A stretch of DNA of 64,000 nt from Pseudomonas azerbaijanoccidentalis (GTDB taxonomy: Bacteria; Pseudomonadota; Gammaproteobacteria; Pseudomonadales; Pseudomonadaceae). Where the stretch lies: assembly GCF_019145495.1 (NCBI RefSeq), contig NZ_JAHSTU010000006.1, positions 186,001-250,000 on the forward strand. Reading direction: 5' to 3'. The position numbers were made by a program, and so were the translations under genes. Numbering within the stretch: the first letter of the stretch is position 1; every line of letters begins with the position of its first letter. The notes below the pieces were generated by a model. It searched no databases, had not been told where the DNA came from, and saw only the letters and a list, made by a program, of their open reading frames with translations. This document shows positions 53,883 through 63,419 of the stretch, piece by piece.

Positions 53883-54524
53883 ATGCAAGCGCTTGATCAC
53901 ACCCGATACCTCGCCCTGCGCGAGGGAGCACAAGTCCTTGAAGCGGATGGTTCGGGGGACAAGGTTTTGCGATTGACGGACGGCTCGATCCTCAAATTGT
54001 TTCGGCGCAAGCGCCTGCTGACGTCAGCGGCATGGTATCCGTATGCCCGGCGTTTTGCCGACAATTGCACCGCGCTGCGTGAACGGCAGATTCCCTGCCC
54101 GACGATTCGCGAGGTCTATCGCATTGCGAGCATCGAACGTGATGCCGTGCATTACGACCCGTTGCCGGGGCAGACCTTGCGTCAGTTGCTCGATAGCCAC
54201 GACGCTGCCGATCCGCTGCGCAGTCAATTAGGGGTTTTCATGGCGACGCTGCATGAACGGGGGATCTACTTCCGCTCGGCGCACTTGGGCAACATCGTGC
54301 TCACGCCTGAACATCAGCTGGGCCTGATCGACATTGCCGACCTACGGGTTTATCGCCGCCCGCTGCGCAAGTCCCTGCGCCTGCGTAACTTCAAGCACAT
54401 GGTGCGTTACCCGCAGGATCGTCAGTGGCTGCTCGACCGACAGGGCGAAGTCTTCATGCAGAATTATGGACGGACCCAGAGCATTTGTACGCCCGAAGAG
54501 CTGAACAGCGCCCTGCAGAAGTGA
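53883..54524 (+). CDS. WaaP/InaA-like lipopolysaccharide kinase family protein
   Basis: A 213-aa cytosolic protein with a reduced kinase fold. HERGIYFRSAHLGNIVLTPEH is the catalytic-loop region (HLGN in place of HGDxxxxN) and LGLIDIADLRV matches the metal-binding DxD segment in weakened form. Relatives have been annotated as toluene-tolerance proteins. Their role is probably phosphorylation of LPS core sugars or a regulatory pseudo-kinase. The ATG at 53883 has GGAG five bases upstream. It lies between msbA (divergent) and waaL (convergent), as in P. aeruginosa. Confidence 0.82.
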   Translation: MQALDHTRYLALREGAQVLEADGSGDKVLRLTDGSILKLFRRKRLLTSAAWYPYARRFADNCTALRERQIPCPTIREVYRIASIERDAVHYDPLPGQTLRQLLDSHDAADPLRSQLGVFMATLHERGIYFRSAHLGNIVLTPEHQLGLIDIADLRVYRRPLRKSLRLRNFKHMVRYPQDRQWLLDRQGEVFMQNYGRTQSICTPEELNSALQK

Positions 54525-54565
54525 TTTGAGCCGCTTCGCCTCCGCGGAGGAGGCGAAGCGCCGGC

Positions 54566-55717
54566 TTATGCCAGCGTGGCGCGCTGCGCCTGGAGCGCTC
54601 GCCCGAGAATCATTGCCGCAGGCAGCAACACCAGCGGCCACAGTTCGTCAGGGTTGCCGATCAGCAAGCTGCCATCGAAGTTCAGCATGACCAGGGCACA
54701 CGCCAGGTACATGCCCCACGCATCGCGCAGGCGCCAGGCCTGCCAAAGCGTGGCCAGCATCAACCCGATAAACAACACCAGGCCCACCCCGCCGGTGTAC
54801 AACCCCAAGGCGACAAAGATGTTGTGCGGATGCTGAATTGGCATCCAGCCATCGAGCATCTGGGCGGTATGGAAGTCGATTCCGCACCCTAGCAACCAGC
54901 CGCAGTTGTGCCACTCACCGACCATGATGTTGAATATTTCGATGCGATAGGAATCGCCTCGGGTCCAGAGCGATTGGTACCAGGCTTCGTTGTGTACGAC
55001 CGCATACAACAACCCCAGGATGACCAGAGTGATTACCACTGCACTGCCAACCAGCCGCGGCCTGTGGTACAGACCGTAAAGCAGCCAGATACCCAGCAGG
55101 AACGCAACGCCGACCAGCGCTGTACGGGTCTGCAGAACGAAGACAACTGCGAAGATCGACAGGACAATGGCCAGCCCACCTTCAACCCACCGGCGCGTCT
55201 TGAACCAGAATGGCAACGCCAGTGCCAGCGAGCACAGCAACCAGATACTGGCATAGATCACGTTCTGCAACCGCGACGGCAGCAAGGCCACCCGGGTGCC
55301 AACGGCATACTCTCCGGTTATCCAGCTGTAGAGTGCACAGCTGAAGATGTACAGCGCCAGAATCCAGAATTGCGCACGAACAAACGCCGGGCTTCGGAAG
55401 AACTGCGGATCACTGAATACGCCGACCACCATGACAAACATCATCACGTAGAAGACATGCTTGAAGAACTGTGCCTCCCCGGCGATCGTCGCCGGCACCA
55501 GGAACCACAGAATGAATGCCAGCCAACCCAGCGCCAAAGGCTGCTTGAATAAACCCGCACCGCGCGCCTTGATCAGGAACACCAAGCCAGGCAAGACCAT
55601 CAGCCCGTAGAACAGATTGTTGGTCCACTTCGAGGACCAGCCCACCACAAAGCTCAGCAGGAACAGACAGAGCACTGTTCCAAAATAAGATGAGACGGTG
55701 AATTTGCCTGACTTCAT
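54566..55717 (-). CDS. waaL: O-antigen ligase WaaL
   Basis: An inner-membrane polytopic protein that joins O-antigen from its lipid carrier to the core. The product is about 383 aa with about ten to twelve helices. The Wzy_C/O-antigen-ligase region lies mid-protein (VFVLQTRTALVGVAFLLGIWLLYGL), and the large periplasmic loop has the conserved NRGDSYRIEIFN-like and HPHNIFVALGLYTGG motifs, with His near the active site. The start is taken as ATG 55717; an ATG at 55732 would overlap the preceding gene by 11 bases. It is the last gene of the minus-strand LPS operon. Confidence 0.93.
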   Translation of the reverse strand: MKSGKFTVSSYFGTVLCLFLLSFVVGWSSKWTNNLFYGLMVLPGLVFLIKARGAGLFKQPLALGWLAFILWFLVPATIAGEAQFFKHVFYVMMFVMVVGVFSDPQFFRSPAFVRAQFWILALYIFSCALYSWITGEYAVGTRVALLPSRLQNVIYASIWLLCSLALALPFWFKTRRWVEGGLAIVLSIFAVVFVLQTRTALVGVAFLLGIWLLYGLYHRPRLVGSAVVITLVILGLLYAVVHNEAWYQSLWTRGDSYRIEIFNIMVGEWHNCGWLLGCGIDFHTAQMLDGWMPIQHPHNIFVALGLYTGGVGLVLFIGLMLATLWQAWRLRDAWGMYLACALVMLNFDGSLLIGNPDELWPLVLLPAAMILGRALQAQRATLA

Positions 55718-55721
55718 GCAA

Positions 55722-56489
55722 CTAAACCCCATGAAGCACCCAACCGGCTACCAACCCCAGGACAACGGCTGCTATCAGCTTGATTCGATCGAGACGTTTA
55801 CGCCGTTTTTTACTCATCCGCTCTTCCGGAACGATCACATGCTCACCGAAACCGGTGTGCAGGACCGCGTCGTTTTCCAGAATCAACGCATATCGGTTTT
55901 TCGCGGCATACAGGCGCGACAGGTCTTTTTCACCGGAGAACCCGGAGTACGGCGCATGGAGCAGGTAATCGGCACGGCGGCGCAAACCGGGGTTAAAGGA
56001 GAAACCCTGCCAGTCAGCCTTGTGCGAGCCGAGCACATAAAAAGGAATGCCGTGACTGACTTTACGTTCGCTCAGGAACACATAGGGGCTATGAACCATC
56101 AGGTCGTGGTTGAAGCTGCGAAGCCATACTTGAAGGGCCTGCGGATCTTCTTCCAGCAGGCATTGGGATTCTTCGATAAACCCTTCACGATAGAAGTCCC
56201 AGTCGTCTTCACAGTGGAAAATCCACGAGGTCTGCACTTGAGCGTAGGCAGCATCAATGGACTTCAACTGACCCAGGCGCGGGTTATTGATGAAAAACTG
56301 CGTATGCGCTCTCCAGTGCTCCGGGATACAGGCCTCGACAGCACTGTCGCCGGAATCCTCGGTGATGAACACTTTACGGATGGGAGCCGTGTTGAAGCGG
56401 TCAAACGTCTCCAGGGTTCGCTTCAACAGGTCGAAGCGACCGCAACTGGTGATGACGACCGAAATGTCGCTAGTCTCGCTGAACAGCAT
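55722..56489 (-). CDS. wapR: GT2-family glycosyltransferase, probable WapR
   Basis: A 255-aa glycosyltransferase with GT-A fold. VVITSCGRFDLLKRTLETFDRF is the nucleotide-sugar binding start and SWIFHCEDDWDFYREGF carries the DxD-like metal site. Its place between waaL and ssg matches WapR, the rhamnosyltransferase that builds the O-antigen-accepting core form in P. aeruginosa. A basic stretch and one C-terminal helix (KLIAAVVLGLVAGWVLHGV) suggest a membrane tether. The specific sugar is inferred from synteny only. Confidence 0.82.
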   Translation of the reverse strand: MLFSETSDISVVITSCGRFDLLKRTLETFDRFNTAPIRKVFITEDSGDSAVEACIPEHWRAHTQFFINNPRLGQLKSIDAAYAQVQTSWIFHCEDDWDFYREGFIEESQCLLEEDPQALQVWLRSFNHDLMVHSPYVFLSERKVSHGIPFYVLGSHKADWQGFSFNPGLRRRADYLLHAPYSGFSGEKDLSRLYAAKNRYALILENDAVLHTGFGEHVIVPEERMSKKRRKRLDRIKLIAAVVLGLVAGWVLHGV

Positions 56490-56529
56490 TTATTTACACC
56501 GCACCCTTGGTTGTTGAGTCATCTGGCTG

Positions 56530-57486
56530 TTAAAGCCCAAACGACAAACGTAATTTTTCTTTCCAGCTCAATGGAGCCCGTTCACGCAGCGGCGCACGCA
56601 TCGCGTCGACAATCGCATGCCCCACGGCACGGAAGGTGTAACGCTGCTCGACCAGCGCCTGACCGGCCAATGAAATGGCTTCGATCATCTGTGGCGATCC
56701 ACGTAATACCGCCAGTTTTTCCTGGAGTTCTTCGCGAGTCCGATACAACACAATGTTTTGCATGTCGACAAAACCCAGTGCGCGATTTTCCTCTTCTCCC
56801 TGGTCGTAGGCAAAGAGCACACAACCGCAGGCCATGGCCTCGAAGTTCTTGATCATGTATTCGCCCATGCCGACGTCGGCACTGACGAAACAACGGATCC
56901 GGCTCAATGTTTCGCAGTATTCCTCACCCGATTTGGTGCGGGTGATCAGCAGGTTTTCGACCTCTGCTACCGATTCCAGCATGGCCTTGCGCCCGGCATA
57001 AGCCACACTGTTGAGACTGCCAACGAAGCCCAACTCGATATCACGCTCGCGCTGACGGTTCTGCAACAGCGCCTGATCGTAGCCTTTGGGTACGAAATGG
57101 GCGTCGAAGCCCTCATCGCGCAAACGCTGGCTGACCATGTACCCAGAGCTGATCACGCGCGCCCATGGCAATTTTTTGTAGTGCGCACTGAACTTGCCGG
57201 TGTATTTGCACGGGATGTAATTCTGATACGCATCGTGCTCCAGAATAACCAGATTGGGCAGGGTCTGTATGAACTGGACCTGTCTGATCTCTTTTTTGAA
57301 GCGCAGGAAAAAAACGATGCGGTCGTAAAGGGTGACGTCGACATGCTTGCGGAAATACCCACGCAAGTCGTCCTGCTCCGCACTGGTCAGTTCCCGCTTG
57401 TCGCACTCGCACTGCTCGGCGATCCCGTCATACAGTCGATCGAGGATCGCTCGCTGCTCTTTCTGCACCAGAAACAGAACTTTCAA
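56530..57486 (-). CDS. ssg: Cell-surface glycosyltransferase, probable Ssg
   Basis: A GT4/GT-B-type glycosyltransferase of about 318 aa. The N-terminal Rossmann half begins KVLFLVQKEQRAILDRLYDG. The C-terminal nucleotide-binding half includes VGSLNSVAYAGRKAMLESV and EYMIKNFEAMACGCVLFAYDQGEEENRALGF (E-x7-E-type motif). The start is taken as TTG at 57486, which overlaps the dnpA stop by four bases (TTGA); the longer open frame is antisense-like filler inside dnpA. By position it corresponds to Ssg, needed for LPS/exopolysaccharide and surface spreading in pseudomonads. Confidence 0.85.
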   Translation of the reverse strand: MKVLFLVQKEQRAILDRLYDGIAEQCECDKRELTSAEQDDLRGYFRKHVDVTLYDRIVFFLRFKKEIRQVQFIQTLPNLVILEHDAYQNYIPCKYTGKFSAHYKKLPWARVISSGYMVSQRLRDEGFDAHFVPKGYDQALLQNRQRERDIELGFVGSLNSVAYAGRKAMLESVAEVENLLITRTKSGEEYCETLSRIRCFVSADVGMGEYMIKNFEAMACGCVLFAYDQGEEENRALGFVDMQNIVLYRTREELQEKLAVLRGSPQMIEAISLAGQALVEQRYTFRAVGHAIVDAMRAPLRERAPLSWKEKLRLSFGL

Positions 57487-58925
57487 TTGGTCTCTCTCTT
57501 GCCGGCCAGTTCTTGGACCCAAAACAACTCGTGGCGTCGCACTGTTTTGCGGAAGAACTCGTTTTCCCCGAAAGCCGGCCAACGCCGGGCTGCGAGACAA
57601 CGCTGAATTCCTCGCCGAATCAGGCGCTTTAGCGGCATCCGGGGCTGAAGGTCGTGCATCATGCCCAACGACATGGCCTTGCGCCACTGCATTTCAGTCG
57701 GCAGACAAGGCGCCCAGGGCCGCAGCGGTACCTGCGCGCTGATTTGCGGAGGCAGCGCCACACCCGTTCCGGCATCGCCCATCGGCCAGCGATCGTTGTC
57801 GTGCAGGTGATTGGCGTAATGCAGCAGTGTTTCCGGCTGCCAGGCCGTACCGTTCAGTGCCTGCATCACGGCTTGCTGGGAGCATAGATGGTCTGGGTGC
57901 GGATCAAATGTCGGATGGGGTAAAACAATGACCTGAGGCTGGATACGGTCGATCAACTCGCTCAGGTCAGCCAGCAAATTGTTCCACGTCGGTAGCCCGT
58001 CGACGTCACTGCCCAAGGCAAAGGGATTGAAGCGGCGGAAATAACGCGTATCGCCAAGTTGTGCTTCAAGGGAGGTCACGGCTTCAGTTGGCGCGCTCTG
58101 CATCGCAGGCAATTGCAGGCAGAAATACCCCAACTGGATGCAGCGCTCTTGGGGAACGCCGCCCCACAAAGGCACGCTGACGCTGTCCCAGGCCCGCAAC
58201 GAACCCTTCAGGCGGGAGGCTTCGACGCCATCAAGGCCCATCTGCTGATAGTGCTCGGCTTCGATTTCGCCGGCGGTCAGGGTCACGATCCAGCTTTCAC
58301 GGGCACGGCTGTACAAACCGAAGGCTGCCAGCTCTGCGTCATCGGCGTGGGGCGCGATGACCATCACCCGTTGACGGCTGTAGTCCGGGTGTTCGAACGC
58401 CCACAACACGGGTTCGCCGAGCAGGCGACAAAAACGGCCGCGCAAACGTAGCTCACCCTTGGACAGGACCTGCGCCTGACCAGTGAGGTTGAGGTAACGC
58501 AAGCCGTCTACACCGCGTTCAAACGTCTGTCGATCCGGATTATCACCACCGTTCAACTCCACCACCGGATCAAGGAAGCGGCCCAACCAGGTGCTTTTGA
58601 TCCGCAACGCCAGCACCAGCGTCGCGTCGTCGACCAACATGACGCCATCGTCCAGCCGCAGGTGTTCGCCGCTCAAGTGAACCTTGGGTTGCGGCGTATA
58701 AGGCGGGAAGCTGTACTGGTAATCGTCTTTGGGCGAATAGAACAGATGGTCGGCAAACCAGGCTTCATGGGCAATCCAGCCAAGGACCGCGAGCACCAGC
58801 GGCAACCACCAGGCCACCAACAGGCCCGTAACTATCAACAGCCCCAGCGCGATCAGCAAGCCGATGCGCTTGTTGCGCCGGTGGCGCTTGAGCAGTTGCT
58901 GTTTGCGGTTCATGGGTTGGCTCAT
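57483..58925 (-). CDS. dnpA: PIG-L family de-N-acetylase, probable DnpA
   Basis: A 480-aa protein with an N-terminal membrane hairpin (about 18-60, IGLLIALGLLIVTGLLVAWWLPLVLAVLGW) and a PIG-L/LmbE deacetylase domain. The zinc motif VIAPHADDAELAAFG (PHxDD) and later VLPHPTFDPHPDHL are both intact. By position it matches DnpA, a de-N-acetylase tied to antibiotic persistence in P. aeruginosa. The ATG at 58925 overlaps the mig-14 stop by four bases (ATGA), and the stop overlaps the ssg start. It probably modifies a core or surface sugar. Confidence 0.88.
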   Translation of the reverse strand: MSQPMNRKQQLLKRHRRNKRIGLLIALGLLIVTGLLVAWWLPLVLAVLGWIAHEAWFADHLFYSPKDDYQYSFPPYTPQPKVHLSGEHLRLDDGVMLVDDATLVLALRIKSTWLGRFLDPVVELNGGDNPDRQTFERGVDGLRYLNLTGQAQVLSKGELRLRGRFCRLLGEPVLWAFEHPDYSRQRVMVIAPHADDAELAAFGLYSRARESWIVTLTAGEIEAEHYQQMGLDGVEASRLKGSLRAWDSVSVPLWGGVPQERCIQLGYFCLQLPAMQSAPTEAVTSLEAQLGDTRYFRRFNPFALGSDVDGLPTWNNLLADLSELIDRIQPQVIVLPHPTFDPHPDHLCSQQAVMQALNGTAWQPETLLHYANHLHDNDRWPMGDAGTGVALPPQISAQVPLRPWAPCLPTEMQWRKAMSLGMMHDLQPRMPLKRLIRRGIQRCLAARRWPAFGENEFFRKTVRRHELFWVQELAGKRETN

Positions 58926-59818
58926 ACGGTGAAGACCGGCACAGGGTTGCACCAACGATCCTTGTATTCCCGGTCGGCGCGACCAAAGGAAAAGCGCAAG
59001 GGCTTGTCCAGTGCCCGGGCGTGTTCCCAGGCACTTTGGGTATTGAGGAAGCTCAACACACTGCCAGGGCTGAATGCCCGGGTTTCAGGGTCGACGCCGC
59101 CATTGATGTATTCGACGCTGATCCACTGCGGTGTTTCGACGCGGTACACCAGCTGGATGGCAATCGGTGCATCGTTGAGGAAAATCACCGAGCCGATCAG
59201 CAGCTCGCGCAACAATTCGATGACCTCCGCCATGCGCTCGGCGCCGGTCGCTGGAAAACCCCAGCGGCGCTGGAACAGATCGCAGTAAATGGCGGCCAGC
59301 TCGCTACTGGAAAACTCCGAAACGGGTCGAACCACGCCCCCCGCCTCTTCCAGCAACCTGAGTTCACGGCGCTGGTTGTAGCGAAACTTCTTCGACAATT
59401 CTTCCGGCGTGCGGGCCATCGCCAGCTGTTCGGCCTGAAGCTTGATACCGGTGAAGCGACTTTCGTTCAGCGCCGACAGGTAGCGCCCGCGATGGCGCAG
59501 AGGCGCCTGGGCGTCGCTGGCAGCAGGCAGGATGATCTCGGCATTGCCAAGGTCGAACAGCCCTTTTTTACCGCGGCGCTTGAGCACATCCTTGGACAAG
59601 GCGAGATCGCGCCCCCAGGTCGGGATCGCCGCTTTGACGTCGCCGTCTTGCTCCCAGGCCAGGTAACGCACCGGAATATCGGCCAACTGCGCCAGCCGCT
59701 CAACCACCATCGGGTGGGTCGCGACGCTGCCGCCATAACGCTGCCAGGCCTCGGCATAGATCGAGGCATCGGCTACCGACCAGCCACGTTCGCGCCAGCC
59801 TTGAAATCTGTTGAGCAT
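58922..59818 (-). CDS. mig-14: Mig-14 family protein (GNAT/FemAB-like)
   Basis: A 298-aa protein of the Mig-14 family, which in Salmonella and Pseudomonas supports resistance to antimicrobial peptides. The N-terminal RFQGWRERGWSVADASIYAEAWQRYGG and VRYLAWEQDGDVKAAIPTWGRDLALS segments are family signatures. The C-terminal half has an acetyltransferase-like fold (AAIYCDLFQRRWGFP, LSFLNTQSAWEHARALDKPLRFSFGRADREYKDRW). The substrate is unknown. The ATG overlaps the wapH stop by one base, so the operon reads wapO-wapH-mig14-dnpA-ssg. Confidence 0.88.
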   Translation of the reverse strand: MLNRFQGWRERGWSVADASIYAEAWQRYGGSVATHPMVVERLAQLADIPVRYLAWEQDGDVKAAIPTWGRDLALSKDVLKRRGKKGLFDLGNAEIILPAASDAQAPLRHRGRYLSALNESRFTGIKLQAEQLAMARTPEELSKKFRYNQRRELRLLEEAGGVVRPVSEFSSSELAAIYCDLFQRRWGFPATGAERMAEVIELLRELLIGSVIFLNDAPIAIQLVYRVETPQWISVEYINGGVDPETRAFSPGSVLSFLNTQSAWEHARALDKPLRFSFGRADREYKDRWCNPVPVFTV

Positions 59819-60948
59819 CAGCCCCTCGGTGCCAGTTCGATAACGTGTGGCAAATGCCAGAAAGCATCTTGCACCGCGCGGTCGGAGAAGCGCTCACGCA
59901 AGCGATCGAGCATCAGCTCGGCACACTGAAGACGTTGTTGATCGTCCATCGCGGCCAAATGCTGCAACCCTTGCGCCAGATGTTCAGCATCGCCCAACGG
60001 AAACAGGATGCCGACGCCTTCGACCACTTCCTTCGCCCCGCCACACGCAGTGGCCAGCAAGGGTACACCAGCGGCCATGGCTTCGAGCAGCACCATGCCG
60101 AAGGGTTCATGATCGGAACTCAGGGCAAAAACGTCGAATGCGCGAAAATAACGTCGGGCGTCGGGCACCTGACCGAGGAACAGCACGCGGTCGCCAATGC
60201 CCAGTTCGCGAGCCTGCGCCTTGAGATCCTGCTCCAGTCGACCGCTGCCGAGAATCACCAACTGACTGTTGGCGGGCAGCCCCGGCAGCGCTGCGGCGAA
60301 GCCATCAAGCAACGTCGCCTGATCCTTGTCCGGATGCAATCGGCCGACGTTGCCGACAATCCAGGCATCCGTCGACAGCCCCAGCACTTCCCGCGCCTCG
60401 CGCGTCGACACCTGGCTGGCCTGCAAGGCCGGCACATCGATGCGGTTATAAAGTGTCTGGATTCGCGCCGCCGGCCATTTCGGCAAACAACGTCGCATGT
60501 CATCGCGAACAGCGTCGGAAACCCCGAGCAGACTCAGGCGTTTGCGGAAGATATGGGCGAACAGCTTGCGAGTGCCGCGCTTGTAATCGTCAAACGCGTG
60601 ATGCACGCCAATCACCGGCAACGAAGTGCCCAGCAAGGCGATGTAGATAGGTTTGAAGCGGTGGGCGATGCAGAAACTGAAATTGCGCGAAGCGGCGATC
60701 TTGCGCAGATCGCCGATGGCGCCCAGCTTCAGGCCACGAATGGCCTTGGAGCTGTATTCCATGAACAACACTTCGTCAGAAGCGCATCCCGCGGCAACTT
60801 CGGCGTCGGCGACCCCGGTGAGAAACACCGTGGTCACCCGATAACCGGTCCCCGCGAACAGGCTGGCGTACTGCCGGGCGCAGTCCAGAAACGGCCCGTC
60901 ATAGCCGTGGCAGAACTGCAACACATGGCGTTCAGCCGAGCGTGTCAT
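59818..60948 (-). CDS. wapH: GT4-family LPS core glycosyltransferase, probable WapH
   Basis: A 376-aa GT-B glycosyltransferase. The N-terminal acceptor domain starts HVLQFCHGYDGPFLDCARQYASL. The donor domain shows VGNVGRLHPDKDQATLLDGFA, LVILGSGRLEQDLKAQARELGI and the E-x7-E motif DHEPFGMVLLEAMAAGVPLLATACGG. By position it corresponds to WapH, a glucosyl-type transferase of the outer core in P. aeruginosa. It overlaps the 3' end of wapO by 17 bases and mig-14 by one. Confidence 0.88.
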   Translation of the reverse strand: MTRSAERHVLQFCHGYDGPFLDCARQYASLFAGTGYRVTTVFLTGVADAEVAAGCASDEVLFMEYSSKAIRGLKLGAIGDLRKIAASRNFSFCIAHRFKPIYIALLGTSLPVIGVHHAFDDYKRGTRKLFAHIFRKRLSLLGVSDAVRDDMRRCLPKWPAARIQTLYNRIDVPALQASQVSTREAREVLGLSTDAWIVGNVGRLHPDKDQATLLDGFAAALPGLPANSQLVILGSGRLEQDLKAQARELGIGDRVLFLGQVPDARRYFRAFDVFALSSDHEPFGMVLLEAMAAGVPLLATACGGAKEVVEGVGILFPLGDAEHLAQGLQHLAAMDDQQRLQCAELMLDRLRERFSDRAVQDAFWHLPHVIELAPRG

Positions 60949-62689
60949 ATGCGTTCGCGCCCTCTTTGACCACCAGGATGTCTTCCATGATCAGATACTG
61001 TAGATCGGAACCGAAGAACATGTTCAAGGCGTCCGTCGGCGAACAGATCATCGGTTCGCCACGACGGTTGAGCGAGGTGTTCAGCGACACACCGTTGCCG
61101 GTCAGTACTTCCAGCGCTTTCATCATGTCGTAGTAGCGCGGGTTGTATTCGCGCTTGAGCACCTGGGCACGGGAAGTACCGTCTTCATGGACGACTTCCG
61201 GCACGCGGGTCTTCCACTCTTCCGCCACTTCGAAGGTGAAGGTCATGAACGGCGCCGGGTGATCGATCTTGATCATCTGCGGCGCAACGGTGTCGAGCAT
61301 CGACGGGCAGAAAGGCCTCCAGCGCTCGCGGAACTTGATCTGGTGGTTGATGCGATCCGCCACGCCGGGAATGCTCGGGCAACCGATGATCGAACGACCG
61401 CCCAGTGCGCGCGGACCGAACTCCATGCGGCCCTGGAACCAGGCCACCGGGTTGCCATCGACCATGATCTTGGCGATCTGCTCAGGCATGTTGTCGAGCT
61501 TGCGCCAAGTCGGCTTGCTCTCGTGACGAGCGCAGGCCGCGATCACGTCTTCGTTGCTATACGACGGGCCGAGGTAGACGTGCTCCATCTTCTCGACCGG
61601 TACCCCACGGGCGTGGGACACATAGGCGGCAGCGCCGACTGCGGTACCGGCATCGCCGGATGCAGGCTGCACAAACAGTTCTTTGACGTCATCACGGGCA
61701 ATGATTTTCTGGTTCAGCTTGACGTTCAACGCACAGCCACCGGCGTAGGCCAGCTTGCCGGTTTCCTTGAGCACGTCGCCCAGGTAGTGGTCGATCATCT
61801 GCAGTGCGATTTTTTCGAACAGCGCTTGAATGCTGGCGGCGTAGTGGATGTAAGGCTCGTCGGCGATGTCGCCTTCGCGCTTTGGACCCAGCCACTCGAT
61901 CAGCTTCGGCGAGAAGTAGTAGCCCTTGCCCTTCTCCTTGTAGCGACGCAGGCCGATGACGTTGGCGTAGTCGGTGTTGATCACCAGCTCGCCGTTTTCG
62001 AACGAAGCCAGGCGGGAGAAATCGTATTTGCTGGCGTCACCGTACGGCGCCATGCCCATGACCTTGAACTCGCCGTCGAGCATGTCGAAGCCGAGGAACT
62101 CGGTGATCGCGCCATACAGGCCGCCGAGGGAGTCCGGATCGAAGAATTCCTTGATCTTGTGGATCTTGCCGTTTTCGCCGTAACCGAAGAAGGTCGTGGC
62201 GTACTCGCCCTTGCCGTCGATGCCCAGGATCGCGGTTTTCTCTTTGAAACCGGAGCAGTGATAAGCGCTGGAGGCGTGGGCCAAGTGGTGCTCGACCGGC
62301 TCGATCTTGATCTTTTTCGGGTCAAAGCCCAGTTGCTCAAGGCACCAGACGATCTTGTTGCGATAGCGCTTGTAGCGACGGTTGCCCATCAGGATCGCGT
62401 CAAGTGCACGGTCCGGGGCGTACCAGTAACGCTTGGCGTATTGCCAGCGGGCCTTGCCGAACAGGCTGATCGGAGCGAACGGGATCGCTACCACGTCAAC
62501 GTCGGAAGGTTTGATACCGGCCTGCTCCAGGCAGAACTTCGCCGATTCATAAGGCATGCGGTTCTTTGCATGTTTATCGCGTACGAAGCGCTCTTCTTCA
62601 GCCGCCGCGACCAGCTTGCCGTCGATGTACAGGGCTGCGGAAGGATCATGGCTAAGGGCGCCGGACAGGCCAAGAATCGTCAATGCCAC
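60932..62689 (-). CDS. wapO: LPS-core carbamoyltransferase WapO
   Basis: A 585-aa carbamoyltransferase (NodU/CmcH family) that carbamoylates a heptose of the inner core. The N-terminal ASKHA-like domain carries GLSGALSHDPSAALYIDGKLVAAAEEERF and the metal-binding HHLAHASSAYHCSGF. The C-terminal nucleotide-binding domain has GRMEFGPRALGGRSIIGCP and SLNTSLNRRGEPMICSPTDAL. The start is GTG at 62689, with AGAGG ten bases upstream. It heads the visible wapO-wapH-mig14-dnpA-ssg-wapR-waaL run; the 166-nt gap upstream shows no gene. Confidence 0.93.
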   Translation of the reverse strand: MALTILGLSGALSHDPSAALYIDGKLVAAAEEERFVRDKHAKNRMPYESAKFCLEQAGIKPSDVDVVAIPFAPISLFGKARWQYAKRYWYAPDRALDAILMGNRRYKRYRNKIVWCLEQLGFDPKKIKIEPVEHHLAHASSAYHCSGFKEKTAILGIDGKGEYATTFFGYGENGKIHKIKEFFDPDSLGGLYGAITEFLGFDMLDGEFKVMGMAPYGDASKYDFSRLASFENGELVINTDYANVIGLRRYKEKGKGYYFSPKLIEWLGPKREGDIADEPYIHYAASIQALFEKIALQMIDHYLGDVLKETGKLAYAGGCALNVKLNQKIIARDDVKELFVQPASGDAGTAVGAAAYVSHARGVPVEKMEHVYLGPSYSNEDVIAACARHESKPTWRKLDNMPEQIAKIMVDGNPVAWFQGRMEFGPRALGGRSIIGCPSIPGVADRINHQIKFRERWRPFCPSMLDTVAPQMIKIDHPAPFMTFTFEVAEEWKTRVPEVVHEDGTSRAQVLKREYNPRYYDMMKALEVLTGNGVSLNTSLNRRGEPMICSPTDALNMFFGSDLQYLIMEDILVVKEGANAYDTLG

Positions 62690-62854
62690 AGGGGTCTAGC
62701 CTCTTTAGTCTGCGTGCAGGCGCAATGCGCCTCAAAAAATTATGTGCCCTCGCAAGGGGCGAGAGACAGCTAAAGGGCGGGATTATAGCGTAAAAGCAGC
62801 GGCAAGCCTCTAGCGGCAAACGGCAAGCATTTTCGGCAGTGGCCGACCCCCTGT

Positions 62855-63190
62855 TCAGCCCCGCGCCGGCCGCCAGTAGATCTGGATATTGCCGTCCATG
62901 CCTTGTCGGTAAATGGTATAGGGCAAGACAACCGTATCCAGCGCGCAGGACAAGGTCAGGTCCACCAGCACCAGCGGCACGAGGATACCCGTTGGGTCTG
63001 GTGGAGCATTGAGTACGCAGAAGTCATAAGCGAGACCGCTGTAGATCCGCGGTATGGACTGACAATAGGTTTTTTGCTTGCGCAATCCTTGAGCGGCGCC
63101 GGCGTCGTCCTGAAGGACTGTCGCGACGGTCCCGCATCCCGCCAGGGCCAGTGAAATTGCACCTGATGCCGCTGCCATTTTTATCGTCAA
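62855..63190 (-). CDS. YceK/YidQ family (DUF1375) lipoprotein
   Basis: A small lipoprotein of about 111 aa. The signal peptide TIKMAAASGAISLALAGC ends in lipobox LAGC, followed by the family features PRIYSGLAYDFCVL and LVLVDLTLSCALDTVVLPYTIYRQ. The start is taken as TTG at 63190, with GGAGGG six bases upstream; an ATG four codons later (63178) is possible. The function is unknown. It is a single gene between wapO and the kinase gene, on the same strand as both. Confidence 0.85.
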   Translation of the reverse strand: MTIKMAAASGAISLALAGCGTVATVLQDDAGAAQGLRKQKTYCQSIPRIYSGLAYDFCVLNAPPDPTGILVPLVLVDLTLSCALDTVVLPYTIYRQGMDGNIQIYWRPARG

Positions 63191-63320
63191 AGTCTGCCCT
63201 CCGAGAACGTCAGGGCAAACTAGCATCGTGCTCATTCAGGCCACAGTTCATGGCTTCCCAAGATCGTGTAGGACAGCTCTTAAAAGAATGTCCCGAATCT
63301 TCGCTGGCAGTTCGGGCCTC

Positions 63321-63413
63321 ATCGCGAGCAGGCTCGCTCCCACAGGGGTTCTCGTGCGAACACAATATTTGCCTTCGATCAAGATTCAATGTGGGAGCGA
63401 GCCTGCTCGCGAT
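63321..63413. repeat. REP pair, family B
   Basis: Inverted arms ATCGCGAGCAGGCTCGCTCC and GGAGCGAGCCTGCTCGCGAT around a 45-base spacer, the common pseudomonad REP form. It starts seven bases beyond the stop of the kinase gene at 63420 and probably ends its transcript. Confidence 0.9.
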
Positions 63414-63419
63414 AGCGAT

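Noticed and set aside
61187..62773. 528-aa plus-strand open frame
   Set aside because: It is antisense to wapO, whose motifs are unambiguous.
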